Positions 27,015-38,793 of a stretch of 64,000 bases of DNA are shown here, piece by piece. The stretch's first letter is position 1; every line of letters begins with the position of its first letter. The DNA is from Cliona cf. orientalis. Its lineage: Eukaryota; Porifera; Demospongiae; Clionaida; Clionaidae. The position numbers were made by a program, and so were the translations under genes. The stretch spans positions 2,526,225-2,590,224 of the forward strand of contig OZ005690.1 of the NCBI GenBank assembly GCA_963930775.1, in the 5' to 3' direction. Below the pieces are notes generated by a model that was not told the origin of the DNA, searched no databases, and worked only from the letters and a program-made list of their open reading frames with translations.

Positions 27015-28750
27015 GAAAGAACAAGAGCTGAATTAGTCAGTTTAAAGAAATCTGTGAAGATAGTTCATGTCAAACTATCGCAAGCATTGCCACCAAGAAT
27101 CAAAAATGATTTCCAAAAGTATGTACACTCGAAGAGAGGTATATCGCAGAATAATCTGGAAGAATTGTTTGAGGATGTAAGGGAATACTGTGGGAGTTGC
27201 TTTGAATATACACTTCTTCAGCAAATCATTAACAGTAATAACTGCCGTGCATCACTAAAGAATGACATGGAACGGTATGGCAGGGATATTGAACATTTCA
27301 AGCAAAATACAACTGCCTTGGCTTTCTTTCAGTATCAAGGGGAGCAACTGATATCGAGAAAAACGCTTCCAAAGGGTTATCGCAAACTCACAACACAACA
27401 TGCCGTGAGTCCCACCGAGTATAAGTTAGCTTCAATGGATCGTTTCACAGAAGATGTTCAGAATCATCCAAACTCGAAGCTTGCCGAGTGCACCTTTCAC
27501 ATTTTTGGCATTATACAAGGCTCAGTACAAGTAGAGTGGGCTTTTCCTGATGAGTTCAGCTATGCTCTGATAGCTTTCTTCTGCAGCGAAGATGGCAAGG
27601 AGCTGCTACAAGAGCACCAGGTTGATGTGATCAAGGTTGATGACACAGTTATCAACAAATCGGTAATAATAATAAATCATGCAGCTACTGTAACAGTGGA
27701 AACTCTATAGCTGACGTACTCTCTGGGACCACATGAAGTGTCCTGGTTAGAGAAGTATCCTTATTTTGGAGGTCAAAAACTTTCACTGTGAATATCTATA
27801 CTTAGTAATTGTATGATCAATAGCCTTTCTATTAGCTTGATTATGAACACGATCAATTTAAGCTATTGTTGTGCCTTGCCTTCTGCTTAGTTGTTTCTTA
27901 TTGAAGCTGCGGCTAGCAGCCACTGGGATGGCATTGATGCCCTCTTGCTGGACAGAGAGGAGTACATAGACCTCAACTACTCAAACAAAGTATGTTGGCA
28001 CACCCAGAGACTAATTTCCAGTTTGGTAAAGGGTGTCGATTGCTACTAATTATTATTAGAGGTTTTGAAGGACTGCAGTATAATAATTATTATAAATGGA
28101 TGTAATAGATTAGCCAATATCATTATTATTACTGTACTTAATATTTGGAAATACACGTGCTTTTCTGGTAAAAGTCGTCAATCGATCCTATAATATTATA
28201 CATTATGAGAATTCTAATTTCTTACATTAAATTGGATTGTATTCGATTAACTATGGTATAATGCTTTAATTAATAGGAGAGTGGATGGACAGCTTTATTT
28301 TATTTGGCAGCCGGCGGAAAGGTGCCTCAAGTGCAGAAATTGCTCACATTAGGAGCCAATCCTAACATCAGGGACACTGTATGTTATTACCATAATAATT
28401 ATTATATATAGCCGTGAATTTTTGCTAGGAGAAATATTTCACCAACTTTGCCACTGACTTGCTGTGATTTTTATCCTAGCTGTATTAGTAATACATGAAA
28501 ATGTTGACTACTGCATTGGTAAATTTATTCCACCAAAATTTTAATTTTAATGTAAAGGTAGCTGGGCCTGGTGAAATTTTCGGCTATTATAATAATTATG
28601 TTAAGCACTAGCTGTAAGGCTTTAGCTATAGGCCAAAATTTTATTCTCAAGGATGGGCGAACAGCTGTGATGGTTGCAATTGAAGCAGGTCAACCAGAAA
28701 TTGTTCAAGAATTTCTTAAAAGAGGCTGTGAGGTTGTTTATCAGGAAAAG
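27015..28750 (+). pseudogene. Remainder of copy C beyond the stop: helical domain and three ankyrin-type exons
   Basis: Exons 27015-27662, 27891-27989, 28277-28378 and 28652-28750 stay open in the same frame as copy D and keep good splice sites; the last has a GC donor (AAG|GCAAGTG). They encode the second helical domain (GSVQVEWAFPDEF) and three ankyrin-type repeats, including GWTALFYLAA and DGRTAVMVAI. Because only one stop separates them from the first half, the loss is recent, or the stop is absent from other alleles. Confidence 0.7.
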
Positions 28751-28859
28751 GCAAGTGACAGTGATAACATCAACACTGATATTTATAGAATGTACCACAT
28801 TATGAATGTCTTAAGCAGAAACATAATTAATATAGTATTATTATGTTAGCCATGGTTCT

Positions 28860-29036
28860 CTGTCATTTATCTCTCTCTTGCTCTCCCCACTCATTATTTC
28901 TCTTTCTTTTCCTCCCTCCCTCCCTCTCTCTTCTCTGTTTCTCTGTTTCTCTCTCTCTTGCTCCCCCACTCCCTTCCCTTTCCCTATCTCCACTTCTTTG
29001 TCTATATCTCACTCCCCTTCCCTCTCTATACTCTTT
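28860..29036. repeat. C/T-rich low-complexity tract
   Basis: Polypyrimidine stretch of CTCTCTC and CCCTCCC words, just before the TRAF/MATH exon. It marks where similarity between copies C and D ends (about 28855 and 35213). Confidence 0.85.
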
Positions 29037-29057
29037 TTTTATACACACATAATATAG

Positions 29058-29900
29058 TGCGTAGAGTGCAAGTTTAGCCAAGTGGGATGTGACACGAAGC
29101 TACCACACAAGGACATGCTAGCTCACCTCAACAACAGCCTTGGATATCACTTGACACTGCTACTTAAGAATCAGATCAAACTACAGGGAGAGAACAAATC
29201 ACTGAAGGCAAAATATGCAACCCTTGAAGCAGAAAAGGGACAACAAGTGCTTGAATACACACAGCTCAGCGAAAGGTACAAAGAACTGACTTTGAAACAG
29301 AAAAATTGTGAAAAATCGATCACACAGTTGGTTGGTCAGCTGTCATCAATTCAAGCAGGATTCATGAGTACGATAGACTCCCTTACGCATGAAGTGAAGG
29401 CGCTAAAATTGGCTCAAGAAAATAGCCGGTCTATGCAGCAGAGATTTGGCACGCCAGTACTCGGTGTCGACTTCAAAATGTCCTCGTTCGACTACTATCG
29501 CAAGTACAACCAACCGTGGACCTCCCCACCGTTCTACACTCACCCCTATGGCTATAAAATGTGCCTGGTAGTTGACGCCAATGGATGGGGTATAGGCACT
29601 AGGAAGGTATTCGTTGCCGTCCACATCTATCTAATGAAGGGGGAGCACGATAACGAGCTGAGGTGGCCACTGGTCTGCGATATCAGTGTTGAGCTGCTAA
29701 ACCAAGAGGGAGACGGAAAGGGGATCACGAATGTCATTTCATTCCAGGAAATGTCGTCGTACGGTACCAGAGTGATGACAGGAGCCAAAGCTCTGTCAGC
29801 ACCGGGCAAACTGGAGTTTGTTTCTCACAGCGATCTTCAACCAAAATACCTAAAGAGTGGCAATCTGATGTTTCGTATAAAGAAAATTGAATTCAATTGA
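29058..29900 (+). CDS. TRAF-type zinc finger, coiled coil and MATH domain exon
   Basis: One open exon of 281 codons after a TATAG acceptor at 29053-29057. The start reads CVECKFSQVGCDTKLPHKDM...H, the end of a TRAF-type zinc finger. A Lys/Glu/Leu-rich coiled coil follows, then a MATH (TRAF-C) domain with WTSPPFYTHPYGYKMCLVVD, NGWGIGT, YLMKGEHDNELRWP and VELLNQEGDG. TRAF proteins trimerise through this region and bind receptor tails or adaptors. The exon starts in phase 0, exactly what the last ankyrin exon of copy C (ending 28750) requires. It may therefore be the 3' end of a Death-ankyrin-MATH fusion, or the orphaned last exon of a broken TRAF gene. No RING exon is visible nearby. Confidence 0.82.
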   Translation, partial: CVECKFSQVGCDTKLPHKDMLAHLNNSLGYHLTLLLKNQIKLQGENKSLKAKYATLEAEKGQQVLEYTQLSERYKELTLKQKNCEKSITQLVGQLSSIQAGFMSTIDSLTHEVKALKLAQENSRSMQQRFGTPVLGVDFKMSSFDYYRKYNQPWTSPPFYTHPYGYKMCLVVDANGWGIGTRKVFVAVHIYLMKGEHDNELRWPLVCDISVELLNQEGDGKGITNVISFQEMSSYGTRVMTGAKALSAPGKLEFVSHSDLQPKYLKSGNLMFRIKKIEFN

Positions 29901-30265
29901 GAACACTAGTCATCCACAGCATACCAATAATGCCTCTATCAACCACATAAACGTAGTCTACCAACATCCTACATGTAGCTATTATTAATTAATTTTGTTC
30001 TGTATACATCAACCATACAAACGAGACTTTAGTTTCCCGTCCACCCATAATTGCAAAAAGGATGCGCGCGGCGGTGTATTATTAATCATATGCCATTGAC
30101 CTTAACGAGTTGAAGAAGCTTGCCGAACTTTGTCGATCATCGTCCGATCGCGACTTCATGATCATTGCATTGGACAATATTGTGGCCTAAATCATGCAGC
30201 TCACGCCACAATTAATGCGGTTAAAGATCAATCAGATGAGCCTGCGTGCACACACGATGCTGTTT

Positions 30266-30366
30266 CCACACCCACAAGTGCGGGGGAGGTCGAGTGGTGA
30301 GCATGCGCACTAATGGAATGGGTGCTTGGTGCTTGCACAAAGTGGAAGTTTGTTTTTGATGCTTAA
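30266..30366 (+). promoter_or_regulatory. Duplicated promoter half upstream of copy D
   Basis: Repeats the copy C upstream sequence: CCACACCCACAAGTGCGGGG, GAGCATGCGCACTAATG, and AGTGGAAGTTTGTTTTTGAT up to the TTAA at 30363-30366. It has been moved about 1 kb away from the gene by the element that follows. Confidence 0.65.
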
Positions 30367-31106
30367 GGTACCATTAAATTGCGTGGGCGTGAGGTGGGGG
30401 ATATGACACCTAAACCACATCAAAGTCATTAGTGAGGTGCATGCTGTGTAACCACGCCCTTTTAATTGCACAGGTCTCAGGGGTGTGGCTGCTAGAGCCG
30501 GAAGTGTTCATTTAATATCCTCCATGGACCGGAAGCCGAGCCGGAAGGGAGGGGCCAGGCCACGCCCAAAACAGCCCCACCCTGTTCCCCAAGGACCACC
30601 ATTCTCAATCAAGTGCCTACTAACCACCGGATGTCCACCGGAAGCCCACAATCAATCCCAATTAAAACACACAGCTTCCTCAAGGCCAAAACACACACAA
30701 ACACTTGGAGGCCGTTCTGCCACACCGCCCACGCAAGAGCTCACCTCATTTCCTGTGTGGGCGGAGTAACAACACGTCATCGCAACCACATCCGCTTCAA
30801 ACCATCGTCAGCTTCCGTCCAGCCGTACGGGCCCCTCGATCGCACCGCCGTACAGTGCCTCATTAACAGACATGGCCTCACCTTTGACCTCCTGCCACGC
30901 CCCCAAAGCCTCCTCGCGGGGTTCAAAGGTCACCACCGCTTCCGGGACACGCCCACCTATCGCCGAGGCCAAGTCCCAGGCGCCGATGTCCAAGCACTGG
31001 CCCGTGAAGCCACGCCCAATCGGAAGCAATAAAACCTGCATTAACGCACACGCACACACTCCACACAGTGCCAGGAACACGCCCACACGCTTAATTAGGC
31101 CTAATA

Positions 31107-31154
<48 letters not shown>

Positions 31155-31397
31155 TCGTTGCGGTTAATAGTTAAGAAAGAATGCTTTGATCTTGCTTTGA
31201 TGTGGGCAATTACCGGCCTTTTCTTCAGGGGCCACTTCCGGTCGCTAATTACACGCGCATAATCATCCCTGGCCGATTCTGGACACGCCCACCTTCGACC
31301 AAAAGCACTCGTATGGCCTCTTCGGCCACGCCCCTTCACGATTCGCTAATTGAATTAGCCATTCCTGACGCTCACGCCCACGCAATTAAATGGTACC
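30367..31397. mobile_element. 1031-bp TTAA-flanked element with terminal inverted repeats
   Basis: Left end GGTACCATTAAATTGCGTGG continues GCGTGAG; the right end (31371-31397) is its reverse complement with one mismatch, so the TIRs are about 27 bp. TTAA lies on both sides (30363-30366 and 31398-31401). Copy C has the equivalent empty site (GCTTAGAAC, 24931-24939). TTAA duplication is typical of piggyBac-type transposases, but the ends do not look like standard piggyBac and no transposase frame is supported, so I call it non-autonomous. The interior is GC-richer than its surroundings, has many CACGCCC and CCGGAAG words, and a 42-T run at 31110-31151. Confidence 0.85.
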
Positions 31398-31465
31398 TTA
31401 AAACAAGCATATGCATAAAGGGGCGGTACAGAGTTCATGCAACAGCACCTGTGCACAGATAAAAT

Positions 31466-34400
31466 ATGGCGGCACTTCACGAGCACGACGAAGAAATTCA
31501 AATCTCCGCCAATAGTGATGAATCATCCACCAGTCCCGTACAGGGAGTAACGAAAGAGGATGTCCGACGATATTTCTCGGAAGTTACTTGTAATCTTCGT
31601 GTATTAGGATCCCAACTGGGCCTTAAACCATATGAACTAGACGACCTTAGTCTTCGAGAGCAGTCAGATCCCAGGCAAATTTTGGTCGATGAATGTTTCA
31701 ACAAAGACAAGATTATGTCATGGCAACAGCTAGCTGATGTGCTGGAAAGACCTTCTTTGGATCAGGGGGCAATAGCTGAGAAAATAAGAGGGAAGTTTTT
31801 ACGGCAGTCGTCCTTGGAGTCAGCAGCTAGTAGTGGTATATCTTCGCTCCATTCTCCAGATCCACTGTCACCAATGGAAATCAGTGGCAGGCGTAAGCAA
31901 AATTAAATTAAGTATACTTCTAGAACATTTTGGTAGCTCCCTTGAAATTTACTATGGCTTATGGTGTATATATAGAAAGCTAGGGTATCTATACACGGAC
32001 CATTCCAATGTTATTAATAATTTATTATAACATAATATTATAAACAGAGATTACCCTACCCGATGCTGTCAATTTCATAATGAGGCTGACAAATCAAGAA
32101 TTGCAGACTCTGGGTAATAATTTGCAACTAGATGAAGCTAGAGTTAAAGAAGTAATCTCCCGATACTACGATCTGAACGAGCAGCACCAACGACTGATGG
32201 AGTTGTGGTTCAGAAAGGAGATTAATCCAACATGGGAAAAGCTACGTGAATCGATGGTATTTGATGGTTCATATCGAAGAGAATCTTCCACTTCAACAGC
32301 TAGCATTCAAACAACACCATACTCTCGAAAGGGTGAGATCTTATAGTAGAAGTATACTATTAGAAGGACCTGGTATGGTATGTGTGCACACTATTGTATC
32401 AATTACACCTTAAGTTTAAGAATAGTTTTCTCCCAGTTAAAAGTATTAATCTTTCGTATCTTTAGAGTTCAAGATGATTTCTTCTAATGAGATGGAAATA
32501 AAAAGCCGATTTGCGTATCTGCTGGGTAGCATCCAATATGCTCTTGAAGCAAACAATGTGACAGGTGAAGATGTACGCCAGTTTCTGGTTAGGATGTTTT
32601 GTCGTGCTGGGGATTGCATACCTAAGACTGATAAAATAAGCGATATATTTGATTCAGTCACCGTCAATAACCTTTGGAGCTATGATAATCACGATGTATT
32701 GGAAAAATTAGTTGAGCGGTATCTTCCAGACCACGTATCTGAGATATCAGAGTATGTGAACCACCTTTCTGGATACTATGCCACCACTAAACTGATTGAT
32801 TACGTCAAGGCTAAAAATCTTAGATGTTACGAAGAAGCTCCGAGTGAGCATTCGCTAGATAGATATACCACAGAACATTATCGAGAGCTGACCATAATTC
32901 TTGACATAGATGACAAATTGTCTCAGCTTTCCATGATGTATGTACGAGATCTTTGGAAATCATTTGTAAACCGATTTAATATTCCATCTCTGACAGCTGT
33001 TATTGATAAAATCTTGGAAGGAAGCCTCCAAATAGTGTGGCTTGTTTTGCCTCATGTTGCTGACTTGATTTGCGGGGCAGCTGAGCAATCGGAAGCATTC
33101 TTTCGTGAACATGACATTGTATTTGTTGCAATTGATGATCATATTCTCTACGATGCCAGAGTGATGGTAAGTAAACAATGTATAGCATAATAGTATGACG
33201 ATTATCAATTTTCTTAAATCTTAGAAAGGAGGTGATGATACAAACTCTGAGAATTACATGGAAGTCAGTGCTACACACTCTATAGGAGACTCAGCATTAT
33301 TACTAGATGATGCACCCACACATGCAAGTGAATTACATCAAGGCGGAATGCTAAATGGTCAGTGTGTCACTCAAGTATGGATGGATTACTGCCTAATTAT
33401 TTCTTTTTCCAAATAGAAGGTGAAATAACTACCTTCAAGATGCGCTTTATCGAACTACAAGAAAGAACAAGAGCTGAATTAGTCAGTTTGAAGAAATCTG
33501 TGAAGATAGTTCATGTCAAACTATCGCAAGCATTGCCACCAAGAATCAAAAATGATTTCCAAAAGTATGTCTACTTAAAGAGAGGTAGAGCGCAGAATAA
33601 TCTGGACGAATTATTTGAGGATGTAAGGGAATACTGTGGGAGTACCTTTGAGTATACACTTCTTCAGCAAATCATTTACAGTAATAACTGCCGTGCATCA
33701 CTAAAAAATGCCATGGAGCAGTACGGCAGGGATATTGAACATTTCAAGCAAAATACAACTGCTTCAGCTTTCTTTCAATGCCGAGGGGAACAATTGATAT
33801 CAAGAAAAATGCCAAAAAGTTATCGCAAGCTCACAGTACAATATGCTGACAATGTGAGTCCCACTGAGTATAAATTAGCTGCAATGGATCTTTTCACAGA
33901 AGATGTTCAGAATCATCCAAACTCGAAGCTTTCCGAGTGCACCTTTCACATTTTTGGCATTACACCGGGCTCAGTACAAATAGAGTGGGCCTTTTCTGAT
34001 GACTTCAGCTACGCTCTGATAGCTTTCTTCTGCAGCGAAGATGGCAAGGAGCTGCTGCAAGAGCACCAGGTTGATGAGATCAAGATTGATGACACACCTA
34101 TCAACAAATCGGTAATAACAGTAACTAACCAGTGGCAGTAAAATCTAGCTCTTGGGACTACATAATAGTGTTCCGGTTGAAGGGAGGGGTATCCTTATTT
34201 CTGTGATCAGAGGTTCCACTTTGAATACTTTTTATAGCCCTTTTATTAGCTTAAGCATGAGCATGGTAATTAAAATTTTGTATTATTGTGCCTTTTGTCT
34301 ATAGTTGTTTCTTATTGAAGCTGCGGCTAGCAGCCACTGGGACGACATTGATGCCCTCTTGCTGGACAGAGAGGAGTACATAGACCTCAACTACTCAAAC

Positions 34401-37400
34401 AAAGTATGTTTGCCCACCCACATGTTTGTGTAGCGTCAACCAAATAATGTACCAGTGCCATCAACCGTGGTAACCAATGGTGATGGTTGCACGCTGATTA
34501 GATAGAACAAGCCGCTGTGGTATGTAGTACCATTCTACTTCCATTTATGGCTTATATACATGTTACTGAGAAAGAGACTACATGATTTCCATAAATTTGG
34601 TAAAGAGGGTATAGAATAATTATTATTAATAGTTATGATAATCATTAATATTATAAATAGGAAAGTGGATGGACAGCTTTGTTTTATTTGGCAGCCAGCG
34701 GAAAGGTGCCTCAAGTGCAGAAATTGCTCACATTAGGAGCCAATCCTAACATCAGGGACACTGTATGTTATTACCATAATATAATAATAATAATAATATA
34801 TTATTATTGTACCTGAAAAAAATAAATGTTGTCAACTTTGTTACCTGCTCTCATTGATGAACCGTGTTAATCATTACATGAAGATATGATGACCTTTACC
34901 ACATTGGCAAACTTGGCAGCTATAGAATTTGTTAATTTCGCCACGTTTGCTAATGCGGTAAAGGTCACCATATAAAGTATATACTAGCTATAAGGCTTTA
35001 TAAGTCAAAATTTTATTATCAAGGATGGGCAAACAGCTGTGATGGTTGCAGTCAAAGAAGGCCAACTAGAAGTTGTTCAAGAACTCCTTAAAGAAGGTTG
35101 TGAGGTTAACTATCAAGAAAAGGCAAGTGACAATTATACATCAACACTGTGCACATGACTACTATAGAATGTACCACAACCATATGAATGTTATAAGAAA
35201 CATAATGTTAGTCAATGATTGACAGGGTCCTCCCCCCCCCCCCCCCCCCCCCCCCCCCCCACCAGTAAAGTTGGGACTATAATATAGGTGCAAAATGTAT
35301 TTGATAGGATTTAGAAAATTCACATTTTCATGCATTAAAAGAAATTTAATGTATAAAATTTCTGTGTTCAAGATGTTATTATCATTAATATCAACCCACA
35401 GGTCCATGGATGGAGTGTACTGCACATAGCAGCTGAAAAAGGATCTGCAGAAATCTATGAGCTGCTTTCAGATCCGACAGTCTGTGAAACCGATACTACT
35501 CTGAAGGATAAGGTAAATATAATAAAATTAAAGTTCAGTATCATGATTTATTGTGATTGGAGAAATAAAATCGGGGGTTAATTCTCTGACTATATCACTA
35601 GTTCTTCACGAGGGGGAAATTGGACATGTTCCACGCAGTTGCTACGTTTGCTTTTTAGAAATTTTAGGGAGAGGAATCAATCTTAGGGGTACGGGAAAAT
35701 ATCCCTGTGCTCCCCGCCCTCAAAACTTAATTAATCATGAAATCGTCACAGAATGGAAAGACGGCCCAGCAGATTGCAGAGGAAAAAGAGCGAGCTACTG
35801 CAGCCTCTGCTGACTCAGCAGTGCACACACCAAGGAGAGGAATGTTTCAAAGAATCAGCGATTGGTGGCAGAAGAACACAAGGGAGATCAGACTGGTAAG
35901 TTCCACTATACTGTAGTGTCCTGGATATGTGCTAGTGGGTGTTAAATAGCTGTTTCAATCAGCATGGACACTTACCCAGCATTATCACGGTGACCTAATT
36001 TTTGTTAGCCTCTGACTGGTAGAGTGATCCAAGCTGGGGATAAGGCATGCAAGATTAGTAGCCTATGTAATAATAATTATTATGCCACATTGGCTTAATC
36101 GCTTTACTTCTTTAGACAAGAGCAGTGCAGAGTGGATCAGTGGCTGATGTACAAAAGGCACTGGATGAGGAAGCAAACCCAAACAGAATCATCAATAGAG
36201 TGGTATATTATATGGCAAATACCTGTGGCCAATTAAGCACCCTAGGTTGTAACAGTAATAATAACATCATATTACATACATGCACATCTGTCTTGTTCAT
36301 GCCTGACACACACACACCATGCACATGCACACTGCATGCATGCATACATGCACACACATTATATACATACGTACACATTCACTCATGCATACCTCCCTAC
36401 TCACACACACATCCTCTCCCTTCCTTCAGTTTACTTGCCCTTATTATATTTGTGGATAGACAACCCTCCAAGATTCCTAATTATAGCCATCATCTTTCTT
36501 TTACAGACGCGACGAACCCCTTTGCTCGAGGCTTGCCAACGCGGGCACACGGAAATTGCAAAGCTTCTCCTTAGCAGGGGAGCAGATCCAAACTGGAGAG
36601 CCAGAGTAAATGCAATAATTAGATATGGCATCTGATATCTACATGTGTACTTGTTGTTTGGAATAGGAAGATTGGAATGCATTAGTGCTAGCGAGCAGGA
36701 ATGGACACGTCGAAACTGTGGCTCTTCTTCTCTCCTGGAATCCAAGTTGTCGAGACATTGTCAACATCAAAGCAGGATATGTTAGTCTAGTGACTTACGA
36801 TGACTAGTGCACTCTTTACGACTGCTTTCTATCTCTCTCTCTCATTCCCTCTCCACTCTCCATATTAAATTTTCTCCCTCTTCCTCTCTCCCTCCCCCTC
36901 TCTCTTTCTTTGTTTCTCACTTGTTCCCACCCTCCCTCTACCTTTCTCTTTCTCTGTTCTCCCTATCTCTTGTTCCTTCCCCTCTCCTCTCTTCCTTACA
37001 CATACACACACTAATTAGTATGGCTGGACACCGTTGCATACCACATGTTACTACACTGGTCTTGAACTTGCCTTTACTGAGAAAGACAAATTTTTGGAGC
37101 GATTGAAGAAAGTGACTGAACTGCTTCTTGATAATGGAGCTGATGCTACCATCACTGACAATGTCAGTAACAAGCAATTCCGCTGATATTTTGAAGTTAA
37201 TAGTTGCCCATTTTTAATTTTAGAACGGTGAAACACCTTTGACCTTAGTGAGTGAGCTAGGCTACTCAGCATTAGCCGACTTGATCATAAGCAAAACACC
37301 GGTTGAGAAGAGAAAACTCTTACTGGACTACAAAAAGAAAGTAAGAAGAAAGAACTACAAGTTTATATATCCCCACGCTCCCTCACCTTCCCATTTCAGG

Positions 37401-38152
37401 GTTCTTGGACTGCCTTGCTGTTATCTTCTAAACAAGGTCATGACAAGATTGTGAAGTCACTTTTAGATGCTGGTGCTTCAATGTCAGAAACAAACAAGGT
37501 ATATACCTGTTTGTGGTTAGTATGTATTTCTCTCTCTCTTCTTGTCTTGCCCCCCCCCCCCCCCCCCGCCCCAAAAAGTCTCTCTCTCCTCTACTCCCTC
37601 CCTCTCTCTCCTTGCCTCTCTCCCTTCGGACCTCCCCTATAATCCCCCCCCCCCCCGCCCCCTCCCCACTGCCCACTCCATGTACCCTAGATTAATCTAA
37701 TACAAACTCTGTTGCCCAGGATGAGATGAATGCTATACACGTTGGAGTGAGTAGTGGTCACGCGAAAGTGGTTGAAGAGCTGGCCTCAAGAGCCGACCCA
37801 TCAGTGATCAATGCTGTGGACAAAGTAAGGAGACAATAATATTAACTTTTCAATTTTATACCAAATTTTACTACTATTTATTGATTTTAGCATGGACACA
37901 CTCCACTGATTTTGGCAACAAAGCTGAAGAATGTTAGACTGATTGAGGTGCTACATGAACATGGAGCTGATGTTAATATTCAGACGAAAGAGGTATGCTT
38001 GCACATCAATCGTAATAATATAATTATTGGATGTTAAGATGGCTGACCATAGGGTTGCATTTGGTCTCATTTTTGGACCAGTGCTCCATAATCCAGTGTG
38101 CTCTACTGAAATGCTTGAAACGGGTGAAATGGGCCTGGGAATGAAGCTATTT

Positions 38153-38187
<35 letters not shown>

Positions 38188-38793
38188 GATGCGTTGTGTG
38201 TATTATGGGATATCGATATTACAATGCCACCAACATACTCCTTGTAGGTATCACATTTGTACTTAACTTGGTAGAAGGAGACTAAAGGCAGGATGAAATA
38301 ATTATTATTTCTTTTTTCTATAATATTCTGTAGAAAAAGACAGCACTGATGTACGCTGCCAAGCTCAACTCAATTGCTCTCATCAAGCTACTATTGCAAT
38401 ACAGTGCTGATCTCTTTGCAACAGACTCGGTGAGTCCTTTACTTCAACCCACTCACCTCCCTCTCTCTCTTTCCCTCCCTCCCTCCCTCCCTCGGGCTCC
38501 CTCCCTCTCTCTCTCTCTCTCTCCCTCTCCCCCCTCCCTCCCTCCCACCATAAAATTAATGTGGGGTTTATGCTAAATCAGTTTTATCAGTGTGTATTAA
38601 TCATAATAATATTATTATTATTATCATACAGAATCAACAGACTGCTAGAACTTTGGCAACTGATAAGGAGGTGCAGAAATTTCTCGATAAATTGGTACAT
38701 TGGTGGTGTTATAAATCGTTCGCTTCTTCTAACAACTGAAATCTTTTTTTGCAGATTAAAGAGAGGCAAGAAAGACAGCAACTAACTACCTAG
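31466..38793 (+). CDS. Death-Death-helical-ankyrin protein, copy D (1283 aa)
   Basis: Complete duplicate of copy C. Exons: 31466-31886, 32048-32332, 32466-33166, 33225-33357, 33417-34111, 34305-34403, 34661-34762, 35024-35122, 35402-35512, 35752-35895, 36116-36199, 36507-36605, 36667-36780, 37019-37162, 37224-37340, 37400-37498, 37720-37824, 37891-37992, 38334-38429, 38632-38694 and 38755-38793. Residues 1-140 hold Death fold 1, 141-235 Death fold 2, 236-469 and about 514-745 two related helical domains, 746-1271 ankyrin repeats, then a Gln-rich tail. Death folds assemble signalling complexes and ankyrins bind partners, so a cytoplasmic scaffold is likely. Death and helical exons join in phase 1 except at exons 3/4; ankyrin exons are all phase 0 and mostly 96-105 bp. 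Donors after exons 1 and 8 are GC. A 29-C run lies in intron 8 and a 32-G run in intron 18. Confidence 0.9.
35232..35260. repeat. Poly-C run (29)
   Basis: Uninterrupted C tract in intron 8 of copy D. Comparable runs occur at 1803-1833 (C) and 38155-38186 (G). The recorded length may be unreliable. Confidence 0.9.
38155..38186. repeat. Poly-G run (32)
   Basis: Uninterrupted G tract in the intron after exon 18 of copy D. G runs this long can form quadruplex structures and are often mis-sized. Confidence 0.9.

Noticed and set aside
30094..30190. 33-codon stretch reading IDLNELKKLAELCRSSSDRDF...LDNIVA ending in TAA
   Set aside because: Looks coding-like by composition but has no ATG, no clear acceptor and no partner exon; possibly the last exon of a lost gene.
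30485..31339. Several 80-140 codon frames inside the TTAA element
   Set aside because: Overlapping frames on both strands in GC-rich repeat sequence, no domain, no splice logic, one runs into the poly-T tract.
36125..36574. 149-codon plus frame
   Set aside because: Covers a true ankyrin exon, then runs through intron; the exon-based model with phase-0 splicing explains it better.
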